64,000 nucleotides of DNA. It comes from Gemmatimonadota bacterium. Lineage in GTDB: Bacteria > Latescibacterota > UBA2968 > UBA8231. The stretch spans positions 30,550 through 94,549 of the forward strand of contig JABHDC010000126.1 of assembly GCA_018673255.1 (NCBI GenBank). The letters run 5' to 3'. Shown piece after piece: positions 52,697 to 61,357 of the stretch. The notes below the pieces were generated by a model. It was given only the letters and a program-made list of their open reading frames with translations, had not been told where the DNA came from and did not search any database. Position numbers and translations under genes: made by a program. Position 1 is the stretch's first letter, and each line of letters opens with the position of its first letter.

Positions 52697-53854
52697 TCAG
52701 GCTCGCCACCTCGCCCACACGCCTTGCACCAGCAGCCCCGCCCCCATGAACACGGCCAGCGTCGTATAACCCGCACCAAATGACGCCCCCTCATCATGCA
52801 GCGCCACCGCCACCAGCGGCGCCGCAAGGAAGCAGAGACCCACCACGGTCTCGTTCAGCGCCACCCGACGCACGGCCTTCGACGGATCCGACATGGAGTG
52901 ATAGAGCATCAGCGAAAAGGCGCTGGCCGTATGCATGCCGAGCAGCACCGCCGCGGTCACGAAGACCAGCGATGTGTCAGCGACGCCGAACAACAGCAGT
53001 CCCCCCACACCGAACACACCCAGCAGCGGGATCCACAGTGGTCGCTGCTGCCAGTGGCCGGCGCGGATCAGCAGCAGTGCCCCAAGGGCCTGGGTCAGGG
53101 CGAAGGCAAACTCCACACCGCCCTTCAGCGCCACCGGGAATCCGGCCTGCGCCGCCTGCACAGCCCACCAGGTCGACACGGCATTCCAGCCGATCCATCC
53201 CAGTGCCACACCGAACCAGGCGGGGCCCATCAGGTCGGGGCCGGTCCCTGCCTTCTCTTGTAACGCCGGATTGGTTGAAGGCACCACGGGCACAGAACCG
53301 GCCGCCGCGCGCACAGGTTCGAAGAGGGCGACCAGCACCGCCAGGGCTAGGGTCAGACCGGCGGCGAGCAGGTAGATCTGCGACCACTCAAAGGCCAGCC
53401 GTGTCACCCCCGAGATCAGGGGCCCCAGGGCAAATCCCATGGACCACGAGAACGTGTAGTGCCCGGCCATCGTCGCCAGGGGACGACCGGTATCGGTGGC
53501 CACACCGAGCATGAAGGCCAGAAAGGCGTTGATGAACAGACTGACGGCCAGTGGCAGGATGCAGAACAGGGCCTGGATGGCGCGCACCTGCTGCACCTGG
53601 GACAGGGCCAGACACACACCGAAGATGATGACCAGGGCGATCATCATCTGCGCTCGGGCTCGCTCGGGCCTCACCACGTAGCTCATGCACAGACTGGCCG
53701 CGCAGTAGAAGATGCCGTAGCACAGCAGCACCGAACCCACTGTCGATTCCGGCAGACCGCGACCGGCCAGCGAATGGCGGCCGACAAACAGCGCCAGGAA
53801 CAGCACGATGTCGAGGAAGAACGGGTAGCTGTAGATGACGGCGTTGCGTCTCAT
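52697..53854 (-). CDS. Major facilitator superfamily (MFS) transporter
   Basis: A 385-residue protein with 12 predicted helices and the MFS two-bundle layout; a cytoplasmic loop (EPVRAAAGSVPVVPSTNPAL) separates the halves. The first helix is FLDIVLFLALFVGRHSL and helices such as SWSMGFALGPLISGVTRL carry the glycine pattern of MFS antiporter motifs. It is the last gene of the minus-strand glycosidase/enolase cluster, 70 bases after the enolase gene, so uptake or export of a sugar or acid from that pathway is a reasonable inference. The substrate is unknown. Confidence 0.85.
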   Translation of the reverse strand: MRRNAVIYSYPFFLDIVLFLALFVGRHSLAGRGLPESTVGSVLLCYGIFYCAASLCMSYVVRPERARAQMMIALVIIFGVCLALSQVQQVRAIQALFCILPLAVSLFINAFLAFMLGVATDTGRPLATMAGHYTFSWSMGFALGPLISGVTRLAFEWSQIYLLAAGLTLALAVLVALFEPVRAAAGSVPVVPSTNPALQEKAGTGPDLMGPAWFGVALGWIGWNAVSTWWAVQAAQAGFPVALKGGVEFAFALTQALGALLLIRAGHWQQRPLWIPLLGVFGVGGLLLFGVADTSLVFVTAAVLLGMHTASAFSLMLYHSMSDPSKAVRRVALNETVVGLCFLAAPLVAVALHDEGASFGAGYTTLAVFMGAGLLVQGVWARWRA

Positions 53855-53924
53855 GCGTACGCCGTCATCCTGCGGTGCAGCAGGCCGCCGTCCCGTCGCG
53901 GTGTCTCACCGGCGGCGATGACAG

Positions 53925-55058
53925 TCAGCTGGCCACCTTGTGATCCTCGATGTAGTCCCAGTTGAACTCCATGCCCAGACCGGGGGCGCTGGCTAGGATG
54001 ACATTGCCATCCTCATCCAGGGGGTCGGCGATCGCCTTGAGGTAGGGCTCCGGCTTGTCGTATTCGAGATCCGGCCGCAGCAGCCCGCGTTCGAAGTATT
54101 CACAGGTCGACTCGGGGGTGGCACCCAGGATGTGGCTGTTGGTCCAGTGCCCGCCGTGCATCTCGCATTTGATGCCATACGCCTGGCACAGCATGGCGTG
54201 TTTGTAGCTGCCGGTGATGCCACCATACCCCACGTCGATGCGGCTCATGTCGGCGGCGCCCTGCAACACCCACTCGGCACGGCTGAAGATGCCGCCGGGT
54301 GCATGCTCGGGAGAACACACGGCGATGTCCAGCTCCCGCGACAGTCTCCGGTAGGCCTCGACACGGGTCTCGATCATCGGATGTTCGAGCCAGTAGAAGT
54401 CGAGTTTCTCCAGTTCGTGCCCGACCCAGATCGCCTCCTCCAGCGTGTAGACACCGAAGGGGTCGAGCATCAGCACCATATCGGGTCCCACCGCTTCGCG
54501 CACGGCGCGGCACACCTCAACATCGGCCCGCGGGAATCCAGGCAACTGTGGCGCCGGCTCCCAGGTGTGAGGGTTGAAGTAGATGTAGGCGTGCACCTTG
54601 TACGCCTTGTAGCCAAGTTCCTTCATCGCCACCGCGTGGCGGGCGTAGTCTTCCGGTTTGCCCATGTTGGGCCAGGTGCTGGCATATGCCTTGATCCGGT
54701 CTCGGCAGCCCCCCAGACACTTGTGCACGGGCAGCTCAACCATGCGCCCATACAGATCCCACAGCAGGCAGTCCACGAAGCCGGCCAACCCCTCCGAGAA
54801 GCCGGAGTGCTGGTGCATCCACTGCCACAACTTCTCCCGATCGAGGGGATTTTCCCCGACCAGCAGGGGTTTAACCACGTGATCCATCGTGCCCTGATCA
54901 CCTCCCAAATTGAACCCTTCGTGACCGTCGTCGGTTACAATGCGGGTGATGGAGGTCGTCGCCGGCCGTTCTTCACCCCAGTAGTAATACCCCCAGCGGG
55001 TGGGATGGTTGCGGGTGGTGCTGCGGAAACGGATGACCTCGATGTCGGTGATCTTCAT
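53925..55058 (-). CDS. Enolase-superfamily (mandelate racemase/muconate lactonizing) enzyme
   Basis: A 377-residue protein from the ATG at 55058, with GGAAGAG upstream. The barrel residues are in place: Lys154-x-His156 at the end of the second strand (KAYKVHAY), metal ligands Asp199 (LMLDPFG), Glu225 (WLEHP) and Glu251 (CSPEHAPGG), Asp275, and a histidine in EMHGGHWTN. The family abstracts a proton alpha to a carboxylate, usually to dehydrate sugar acids. The KxH in place of KxK points to an acid-sugar dehydratase subgroup rather than racemases. It lies in an operon with two glycosidase-like genes and an MFS transporter. Confidence 0.9.
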   Translation of the reverse strand: MKITDIEVIRFRSTTRNHPTRWGYYYWGEERPATTSITRIVTDDGHEGFNLGGDQGTMDHVVKPLLVGENPLDREKLWQWMHQHSGFSEGLAGFVDCLLWDLYGRMVELPVHKCLGGCRDRIKAYASTWPNMGKPEDYARHAVAMKELGYKAYKVHAYIYFNPHTWEPAPQLPGFPRADVEVCRAVREAVGPDMVLMLDPFGVYTLEEAIWVGHELEKLDFYWLEHPMIETRVEAYRRLSRELDIAVCSPEHAPGGIFSRAEWVLQGAADMSRIDVGYGGITGSYKHAMLCQAYGIKCEMHGGHWTNSHILGATPESTCEYFERGLLRPDLEYDKPEPYLKAIADPLDEDGNVILASAPGLGMEFNWDYIEDHKVAS

Positions 55059-55161
55059 GGGGCTCTTCCGGGGTGGAGGGAAGGGTTGAGACGAGCGCCG
55101 GGCGCGAGTATAAGAGCAAGGGCCCGCGCCTTCCACCATCCGTCGAAGAGATGCAGGTGCG

Positions 55162-57231
55162 TCAGTCCCACGGCAACTGGTACGAAGGCTGCCGACAGAA
55201 ACGCTTCATGCCCAGGCGCACCTCGAGCACGGTGCCCGGCCCAAGCTCGAACTCCACGTATTGGCCGTCCACGGCCAACTCGGCCGTCTCGCCGGCATCG
55301 TCGGTGTAGCTTGCGGTCGTGAACCGATGCTCAGCATACGCCCCCGCCTGCACGATGACTCGCCGTGTCTGTATGGGGTGGGTGTTGGCCAGCGTCAGAT
55401 CAATTCCATCTGTGCGGATGGCTCCCACCAGGGCGGCCACGTCGGGCGGTAGTCCGGGGCGCTTTGCGTCGGCGTCGAAGTGGCGGACAGCAACCTTCAA
55501 CAGGCCCCCGTTGTATACCGGAAAGGGGCCGCCCATGGTCAGTTGGATCAGGGCCTCGGTGACGATCGTGCTGCGACCGATCAGGTAGGTCTGGAAGTAG
55601 GAATGCGTCACCGATTCGGTCCAGGGCTTCTCTTTCATGGCGTTAACTTGCCGCGTGACCTCGGCCACTTCCTCCCAGGCTTTGTCGCCATGGGGCCGAT
55701 AGCCCCAACCCGTCTCGGATCCCTCCAGTTCATCGCGCAGCTTCTTCAACTGACTGAAGACCTGCCGGATGCTGTGCAGCAGGATCTGTGCGGGGTAGTC
55801 TGCAAACTCTCCCGCCAGATAGTTGAGCCAGGCATGATTCTGGCCGGCAAGACACTTACCGTGCGCCACATGGGGCAACACGTGGTCCCAGGTGTTGTTC
55901 GTTGGGTCGCGGATCTGGCGTGCCACTTCCATGTCGCGCGGATCGACACTGTCAGCGTACACATGCGCCATGAACACGGGATCCATCGTGCGAAACTCGA
56001 ACCAGCCGTCCACCTGCTTCTTGCGATTGAAGTCTTCGTAGTCCGTGACGCGGTCCGGCCGCGTCAGCGGTTCGGCGCCGGCATACTCGATGACCGCGTC
56101 AGGGTCGGCATACTTCATCGGCATCAGCAGACGGCCGTCCTCATCCTTGATGGCACGATCCAGCAGCATCTCGATCTGCTCGCGAACCCATTGTAGCCTA
56201 CCATCCTCTCCCGTCAGCAGGCGCTCGTTCTCACCGCCCACGACCATGGCGTCGGCGATGAAGTGGAAGCCATGCGGAAAAGTCCAGCCGTAGTGACCGC
56301 CGTACCACTTGCCGTCGATGGTCTCTCCCACTACACCGGTGGGGCCGGCATTGTCAGGCATGATGTTGCCATTGCCGGCGTAGCGTTCCCGCCAGCCGCC
56401 GACGTAGTCCAGCACCCACTGTTTGTATATGTCCTGCCCCGTGTGCAGGTAGGCGTTCGTCACCATCGACGTAGACAACATGTTGGTGACCGTGTCGCAG
56501 TGTTTCAGACGTGCCGAATACACCTCTCCATAACGCCTGGCTGTGTCGGGATCAGCCAGATCCATCATCGTCTCAACGCCAGGGACGTCGTAGAAAGCCA
56601 GACCGTAGCTGTCCATCCACGTGCCGTAGCCGTATGGCCGATCGAACTTGTGAAAGGCGGGGCCGTTGCTACCCATGGCAAAGGTCTTGAAGACCCGAGC
56701 TCTGGAATCGTAGCTGGGCTCCGGCAATGTCGGGTCCTCGTTGGTCAGGTAACCGGCGAAGCGGATGGAGCGCTCGCGGTTCTTTTCGTGTGTCGGGTTC
56801 GCCAGATTCAGTAGATAGAAATACAGCGCTGCTTCGCCGGCGTGCATCCAGTCGAAGTCGGGCAGGTATTCCTGCACCAACATGGTATCCCGACCGGGCG
56901 GGAAGGGTGATCCTTCGACCTTGAGGCGCGAGAACTGCGCGACCAGCACCTCGTACTGCCGTTGCGCGAGATCGAGAAAGCGATCCTCTCCTCCCAGCAG
57001 ATAGAACAGTGGCCAACGATGGAAACCCTCGAAGGCGTTGTCGACGCCACCATAACCGTGGAAGCCTTCGATGTCGGGCCAGAAGATCTCACCATTGGGC
57101 AGCAGGTAGTGTTCGAGGATGATGTCCTCGGACTGGTTCATCAGGGCGATGAGGCTGCGCTGCAGCACGGCCCACTCCGGCATCGCTGATGACAGTCGAT
57201 GAGCGGAGACCTTCGGAATCGAGCTGGCCAT
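55162..57231 (-). CDS. Large alpha/alpha-toroid-like protein, putative glycosidase or lyase
   Basis: A 689-residue protein from the ATG at 57231 with GGAGAAG six bases upstream, starting two bases after the stop of the GH127-like gene. The first 560 residues are helical, with aromatic-rich segments (GFHGYGGVDNAFEGFHRWP, LPDFDWMHAGEAALYFYLLN, GWTFPHGFHFIADAMV, GWFEFRTMDPVFMAHVYAD) like an (alpha/alpha)6 toroid. The last 110 residues are beta-rich. I do not recognise the exact family. Its tight link to a GH127-like gene suggests a role in removing or opening a sugar residue. Function not assigned. Confidence 0.7.
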   Translation of the reverse strand: MASSIPKVSAHRLSSAMPEWAVLQRSLIALMNQSEDIILEHYLLPNGEIFWPDIEGFHGYGGVDNAFEGFHRWPLFYLLGGEDRFLDLAQRQYEVLVAQFSRLKVEGSPFPPGRDTMLVQEYLPDFDWMHAGEAALYFYLLNLANPTHEKNRERSIRFAGYLTNEDPTLPEPSYDSRARVFKTFAMGSNGPAFHKFDRPYGYGTWMDSYGLAFYDVPGVETMMDLADPDTARRYGEVYSARLKHCDTVTNMLSTSMVTNAYLHTGQDIYKQWVLDYVGGWRERYAGNGNIMPDNAGPTGVVGETIDGKWYGGHYGWTFPHGFHFIADAMVVGGENERLLTGEDGRLQWVREQIEMLLDRAIKDEDGRLLMPMKYADPDAVIEYAGAEPLTRPDRVTDYEDFNRKKQVDGWFEFRTMDPVFMAHVYADSVDPRDMEVARQIRDPTNNTWDHVLPHVAHGKCLAGQNHAWLNYLAGEFADYPAQILLHSIRQVFSQLKKLRDELEGSETGWGYRPHGDKAWEEVAEVTRQVNAMKEKPWTESVTHSYFQTYLIGRSTIVTEALIQLTMGGPFPVYNGGLLKVAVRHFDADAKRPGLPPDVAALVGAIRTDGIDLTLANTHPIQTRRVIVQAGAYAEHRFTTASYTDDAGETAELAVDGQYVEFELGPGTVLEVRLGMKRFCRQPSYQLPWD

Positions 57232-57233
57232 GA

Positions 57234-58772
57234 TCACTTCTCCAGGGCAGCGAAGAAGGGCATCGGCCCATCCTGGGGGTCGATGCCGACGATCTCGTCG
57301 CCGCGCCAGGCAATCGTGTAGACACGGCCTGAGGGCATCTCCTCCTGGGTCACTCGTTTGGGCAGCTCGTACGTCAGGAGGATGTCGCTACCCGTCTTCT
57401 GGTCGCCGCCCGGGATCCAGGCGTAGTGGCCGAGTCGCCTGATCGGCGTCGCCTGGCCGTCCACGGTGAGCTTGAGGGACGACTCTGGCGTCCATCCGGG
57501 AATGCGCACCATGACGCTCTCCGGTTGGGCCAGCCTTACGGCCACCTCGCCCCGGTCGGCTCGAGTGGATGTGACGGTGATGTCCTCATCTTCGTAATCG
57601 AAGTGCAGGTTGACCTGAAGGCCGGTCGCCGACCGGGTGCAGATGTTGTTGTAGATGTCGCACATCGAGTGTGTCACCGCCGCTGCAACATCCGGCGTAC
57701 ACTTCTTGCCGCCGTGGGTTGGCAGATGGATGCCCCAGGTTCCCAGATCGCGCCCGGTGACCTCGATGCCGGGATGGGCGTCGGCCTGGGTCAGTTGCGC
57801 TGGCGCCAACCGGGAGCGCACGTAGCGTTCGACGTCATCCAGCAGATCGCCGCAGCCGGCGTCGAGGGCGAGCCACAGGGCGATCTGAGCGGAGTCGCCG
57901 GTGCTGGCCGGGTCGCTGACCGGATCGCCGAAGTCATTCGGGAATCGGGTCTTGCCGAGGTCGTGCGGCGTCCACCCTGATTCCTTGACGATCTTCAGTC
58001 GCACCCCATTGCGATACGTCGCTTCGACCCGGTCGACGTACTCCTTCTGCCCCGTCAGAATGCCATACAGAAGGAGCCCCTTCAGGGTCCCATGATAGGA
58101 GTGGTTGTGGCCGCCGTGTTCCGGGTCGATGAATCCGGCCGGCACGCTGCCGTCCTCTGTGGTGGAGTATTCCAGATGATGTGTGGCAATCCGGCGCGAC
58201 AGGTCCAGCACCCGGTCATCACCGGTTTCCTCATAGAGCCAGACCAGCGCCTCCAGACAGCGGCCGCTCGAACTCGTGGTGTCGAACCACTCACCCGCCT
58301 GTCCGACCATGGGTGTGTCGGGGCCGGGCAACTGGCCCCAGGTACCCATCTGCGACAGATCGAGACGACCATCGGCCAACACGACCCGATCGATGACGCT
58401 GACCAGATGCGCCGCTGACGCCGCTGCCCAGTTGCTGTGCCGTCGCCGAATCAACCCTCCCATGGCCAGCAAGGTCTCGCGGAAGTTGTGGGTGTTCAGC
58501 TTCGCCTTCGGGGCCATGTGGGGGACCTCCGGCCGGTTGTGCAGCAGGCGGTCCGGATTGTCGGTCAACCGTCGCAGGTTCTCAAGCGAGGCGGCTTCGA
58601 GTTCGGCCGGGATCGTGAAGCCGACACTCTCCTCCACGCGCAGGATGGCATCCCAGAATCGCCCCAGGTCATGAGCCACTTCGTAGCCACCCGTGGGCAT
58701 GAAATCGTTTTCCGCATCCAGGAGGCCGAGCATGTTCCGGCCCGCGAGTGTCACTCGCTCTTTCAGTTTCAT
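57234..58772 (-). CDS. GH127/DUF1680-like glycosidase (beta-L-arabinofuranosidase type)
   Basis: A 512-residue protein with an (alpha/alpha) barrel and C-terminal beta domain. LVWLYEETGDDRVLDLSRRI, LLLYGILTGQKEYVDRVE and YNNICTRSATGLQVNLHFDY resemble the DUF1680/GH127 family, and MVRIPGWTPESSLKLTVDG with YAWIPGGDQKTGSDILLTY is the typical C-terminal sandwich. GH127 enzymes remove beta-L-arabinofuranose and related sugars, but the usual Cys-rich zinc site is not evident here, so activity may differ. The next gene starts two bases after its stop. No signal peptide. Confidence 0.78.
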   Translation of the reverse strand: MKLKERVTLAGRNMLGLLDAENDFMPTGGYEVAHDLGRFWDAILRVEESVGFTIPAELEAASLENLRRLTDNPDRLLHNRPEVPHMAPKAKLNTHNFRETLLAMGGLIRRRHSNWAAASAAHLVSVIDRVVLADGRLDLSQMGTWGQLPGPDTPMVGQAGEWFDTTSSSGRCLEALVWLYEETGDDRVLDLSRRIATHHLEYSTTEDGSVPAGFIDPEHGGHNHSYHGTLKGLLLYGILTGQKEYVDRVEATYRNGVRLKIVKESGWTPHDLGKTRFPNDFGDPVSDPASTGDSAQIALWLALDAGCGDLLDDVERYVRSRLAPAQLTQADAHPGIEVTGRDLGTWGIHLPTHGGKKCTPDVAAAVTHSMCDIYNNICTRSATGLQVNLHFDYEDEDITVTSTRADRGEVAVRLAQPESVMVRIPGWTPESSLKLTVDGQATPIRRLGHYAWIPGGDQKTGSDILLTYELPKRVTQEEMPSGRVYTIAWRGDEIVGIDPQDGPMPFFAALEK

Positions 58773-58816
58773 GACTGCCCCTTCATTTCGTTGCGCGTCA
58801 CACGTTGCGCAGGCCC

Positions 58817-59575
58817 TCAGCCATCAATGCGAGGAACTTTTCGATACAGGCGTTGTTCGTCCTCACTCAACGTATCGTAGAAATCTGCACGCATGCCATT
58901 CTCGGCCAAGTGGCTACTCCGCTCTGTGCCCTCGCGATCGAAGCCCAGGACGGCCACGCCCCGTGGGATGTCGGTCGTATTCGGCGAGCCTCGATGGATA
59001 CAGCGGGGGTCGCGTATCAGGACATCACCTGCCTTCATACACAGAGGCCGGAAATCAAGCTCGCACTTCTGCAGTCTCTCGATGGCGTCCGGGATATGGT
59101 GACTGCCATCGCTGACCTCGAAGGGGCCATTCTCTGCCGTGACATCGACGAAGGCCGTATTGGCAGCGATCAGATTGGGTGCCTGCAGTTTGCCGTCAGA
59201 GAAACTCACCGTTGTGTCGGCGTGCCAGTCCTGGTGAACAGATCCTTTTGCAGGAGTGTCCGAGGCGAACTGATTACAGTAGACATCCTCACCAAGGATG
59301 GCGCGGACAATTTCGAGCACAGCCGGATGGCCATGGAAGGCGGACTGATAGAGTGGTGGCTCGAAGGGCAGGACAATGTAGTGGCGCATGGGGCCCCGAT
59401 TGGGATCCGTCTGAATGGTGCTCAGATTCGCCTGGTAAATGGGGTCGAAGGCGGCTGCCATCTCGGCCACGACATCCTTGTGAATCAGACCCTCGAGGAT
59501 GGTGTATCCCACCCGATCGATCTTGTCTACATGTTCACGAAGTTGTGTTTCGCTCAATTCCATCAGAAAAGCCAT
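58817..59575 (-). CDS. Phytanoyl-CoA dioxygenase (PhyH) family protein
   Basis: A 252-residue protein; a second ATG 12 bases in is possible. The iron-binding HxD is in VHQDWHADTTVSF, the distal histidine in CIHRGSPNTTD, and the arginine in PRGVAVLGFDREG region. The N-terminus IDRVGYTILEGLIHKDVVAEM is typical. It stands in the glycosidase/enolase operon, 39 bases after the UPF0489-TPR gene and 44 bases before the GH127-like gene, so it probably modifies a sugar-linked or lipid substrate of that pathway. Confidence 0.9.
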   Translation of the reverse strand: MAFLMELSETQLREHVDKIDRVGYTILEGLIHKDVVAEMAAAFDPIYQANLSTIQTDPNRGPMRHYIVLPFEPPLYQSAFHGHPAVLEIVRAILGEDVYCNQFASDTPAKGSVHQDWHADTTVSFSDGKLQAPNLIAANTAFVDVTAENGPFEVSDGSHHIPDAIERLQKCELDFRPLCMKAGDVLIRDPRCIHRGSPNTTDIPRGVAVLGFDREGTERSSHLAENGMRADFYDTLSEDEQRLYRKVPRIDG

Positions 59576-59614
59576 TCGTTGATTGTGGTGTGTGTCTTGG
59601 AAAGGAGTCCCTGC

Positions 59615-61066
59615 TCAGCTGAGGCGTTGCGCAAGTTCCACAATCTGCTCTCGCCGCAGCTGCAACTCCTGTCTCAGGCGGCTGGCGGCCTCGCGATTTC
59701 CGACAAGATCCTGCGCGTCCGAGAGAACGGCCAGGATCTCGAGCCAGGCCGGGGCCTGTTCTCGTGCCGCCTCCAGGTGTGGGATTGCGGCTGCTGCATC
59801 GCCGGCTTCTATTCGCGAGTAGCCTCGCAGGAAACCTGCAGCTGTACGCGTTTCATCGTCGCCTTCAGCGACCTCGAGATAGGGAGATAACTCCTCAGCT
59901 GAACAGGTCGGCAGCATCCCCTTGGCGATCTCCAGACCAAGCTCAGGATGGCCACCCCATGCCGATTTGCAGGCATCGAAGTGTGTAGTCGCCATCTCGA
60001 GTTGACTGCCTGCGCAGTAGATGAGACCGACGGCCGCATGGGCACTGGCCCGGTGGTCGTCATCTTCGATCTGGGAAATCCCCGTGGCAAGTCCGTCGAC
60101 CATTGCTGCGTCGATGGGCAGACCTCGAGCGCGAAACTCACTGATGGATCGGAGCAGATCGGGGGCATAGGCCGCGTTCAGTTCCGCGGCGCTCTCCTGA
60201 TGGCGTCGCTGCGCTTCAGGCGCGGAGGCGACCCGCCCAGCCAGGAAATGAGTCGCAGGGCAGTCTGGGAAGGCGGCCAACTCCGACCCAAGCTCGGTGA
60301 TTGCCGAAGTCTCTCCCGCGCGATGGTCGAGCAGGAAGAGGCGTGCATAGTGGCCAGCGAGGTTGTCGTTCCCGTCCCACAGCGCTGCCAGATGATCACC
60401 CAGGAATCGATACTGTAACGGCGTGTAGCCGGAGGATACGGATCGGGAAATCGTGAGCTCCTGCGGGGCGATCGACAACGCCTGCAGGGCCCCGATGAGA
60501 GCATTGGGCGAACACCAGGGCCGATCCTCGGGCAAGCCGATGAGGTAGTCGACATCGATATCCACGAGCAGATCTTCCGGAAGGTCGAGGTCGGCGAGCT
60601 GTTCGATGCTGCACATGGTGATCGGTAGACCCAGCAGGGTACCCTGAATGCAGCCGGCTTCGCCGCGATGGAAAGTGAGCAGCTGCTCGAAGTCGACGCC
60701 ATTCATCTGCATGAGTGCTGCGAGGGCTCCCTCACTGTAGTTGGCTCCAACAAAGGGAGGCACGACCCAGATGAGACGGCTGATGATGCCCAGCCGATGG
60801 GCAGCAAAGAGAAAGTCCTCGATGCCGAAGCTGGTATCACCATCAGGCTGGCTGGGATGAAGCTTCATCCGCTTTGAGAAGTCAGCCCCCGAACGTGCCT
60901 CGCGTAGAGGTGCCAGGCGACGTTCATCGATCGGCCGGATGTCGAGGTGCGCATTAAAACAGAGGAGGGTCTGGTCACGCGAGCCCCGATCGAACCAGTG
61001 CGCGAGGACCGAACCGTGCTCTTCGAAGAGGATCGACGTCTCTCCGGCAATCTCGACATCAGCCAT
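59615..61066 (-). CDS. UPF0489-like domain protein with TPR-like C-terminus
   Basis: A 483-residue protein. The N-terminal 220 residues contain LLCFNAHLDIRPIDERRL, IWVVPPFVGANYSEGAL and a metal-site-like LLVDIDVDYLIG, which recall the UPF0489 (arginase-like) family. Residues 270-480 are all-helical with tetratricopeptide-like pairs (DHRASAHAAVGLIYCAGS, RTAAGFLRGYSRIEAGDAA, AWLEILAVLSDAQDLVG). The combination of a putative metal-dependent hydrolase with a protein-binding module is unusual. It starts a minus-strand operon with PhyH and glycosidase genes. The assignment of the N-terminal domain is moderately sure. Confidence 0.65.
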   Translation of the reverse strand: MADVEIAGETSILFEEHGSVLAHWFDRGSRDQTLLCFNAHLDIRPIDERRLAPLREARSGADFSKRMKLHPSQPDGDTSFGIEDFLFAAHRLGIISRLIWVVPPFVGANYSEGALAALMQMNGVDFEQLLTFHRGEAGCIQGTLLGLPITMCSIEQLADLDLPEDLLVDIDVDYLIGLPEDRPWCSPNALIGALQALSIAPQELTISRSVSSGYTPLQYRFLGDHLAALWDGNDNLAGHYARLFLLDHRAGETSAITELGSELAAFPDCPATHFLAGRVASAPEAQRRHQESAAELNAAYAPDLLRSISEFRARGLPIDAAMVDGLATGISQIEDDDHRASAHAAVGLIYCAGSQLEMATTHFDACKSAWGGHPELGLEIAKGMLPTCSAEELSPYLEVAEGDDETRTAAGFLRGYSRIEAGDAAAAIPHLEAAREQAPAWLEILAVLSDAQDLVGNREAASRLRQELQLRREQIVELAQRLS

Positions 61067-61075
61067 CTATTCACC

Positions 61076-61110
61076 TGTGTCTTGTGCATTGTGTGTCTAT
61101 CGCAGACACA
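61076..61110. promoter_or_regulatory. TGTGTCT direct and inverted repeats, likely operator
   Basis: TGTGTCT occurs at 61076-61082 and 61092-61098 (16-bp spacing), and its inverse AGACACA at 61104-61110, forming a perfect 7-bp inverted repeat with a five-base centre. The site is 10-45 bases upstream of the UPF0489-TPR start and lies in the divergent region before the GH42-like gene. A regulator of one or both operons could bind here. Confidence 0.4.
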
Positions 61111-61357
61111 AGATAGACCTGAACCGGCGGATCGCCGTTCGCCGAAGGTGAAATCCCTCACGTGGTCTCCCAGACCGCATCCCTCTGCAGACACTGCAGT
61201 GCCTCCAATGCGTGGATTGTGTAGGATTCCACGTGAGTGCCATCGCGAGGATCAGCGCCGAAGTCAAAGGCGACCCATGGAGGCAACGAGTGATCGATCT
61301 CTGTTTACAGCCTCTCCTTCTGCATTGCGTTGTCACGGGACGACATGAAAGGGACGT

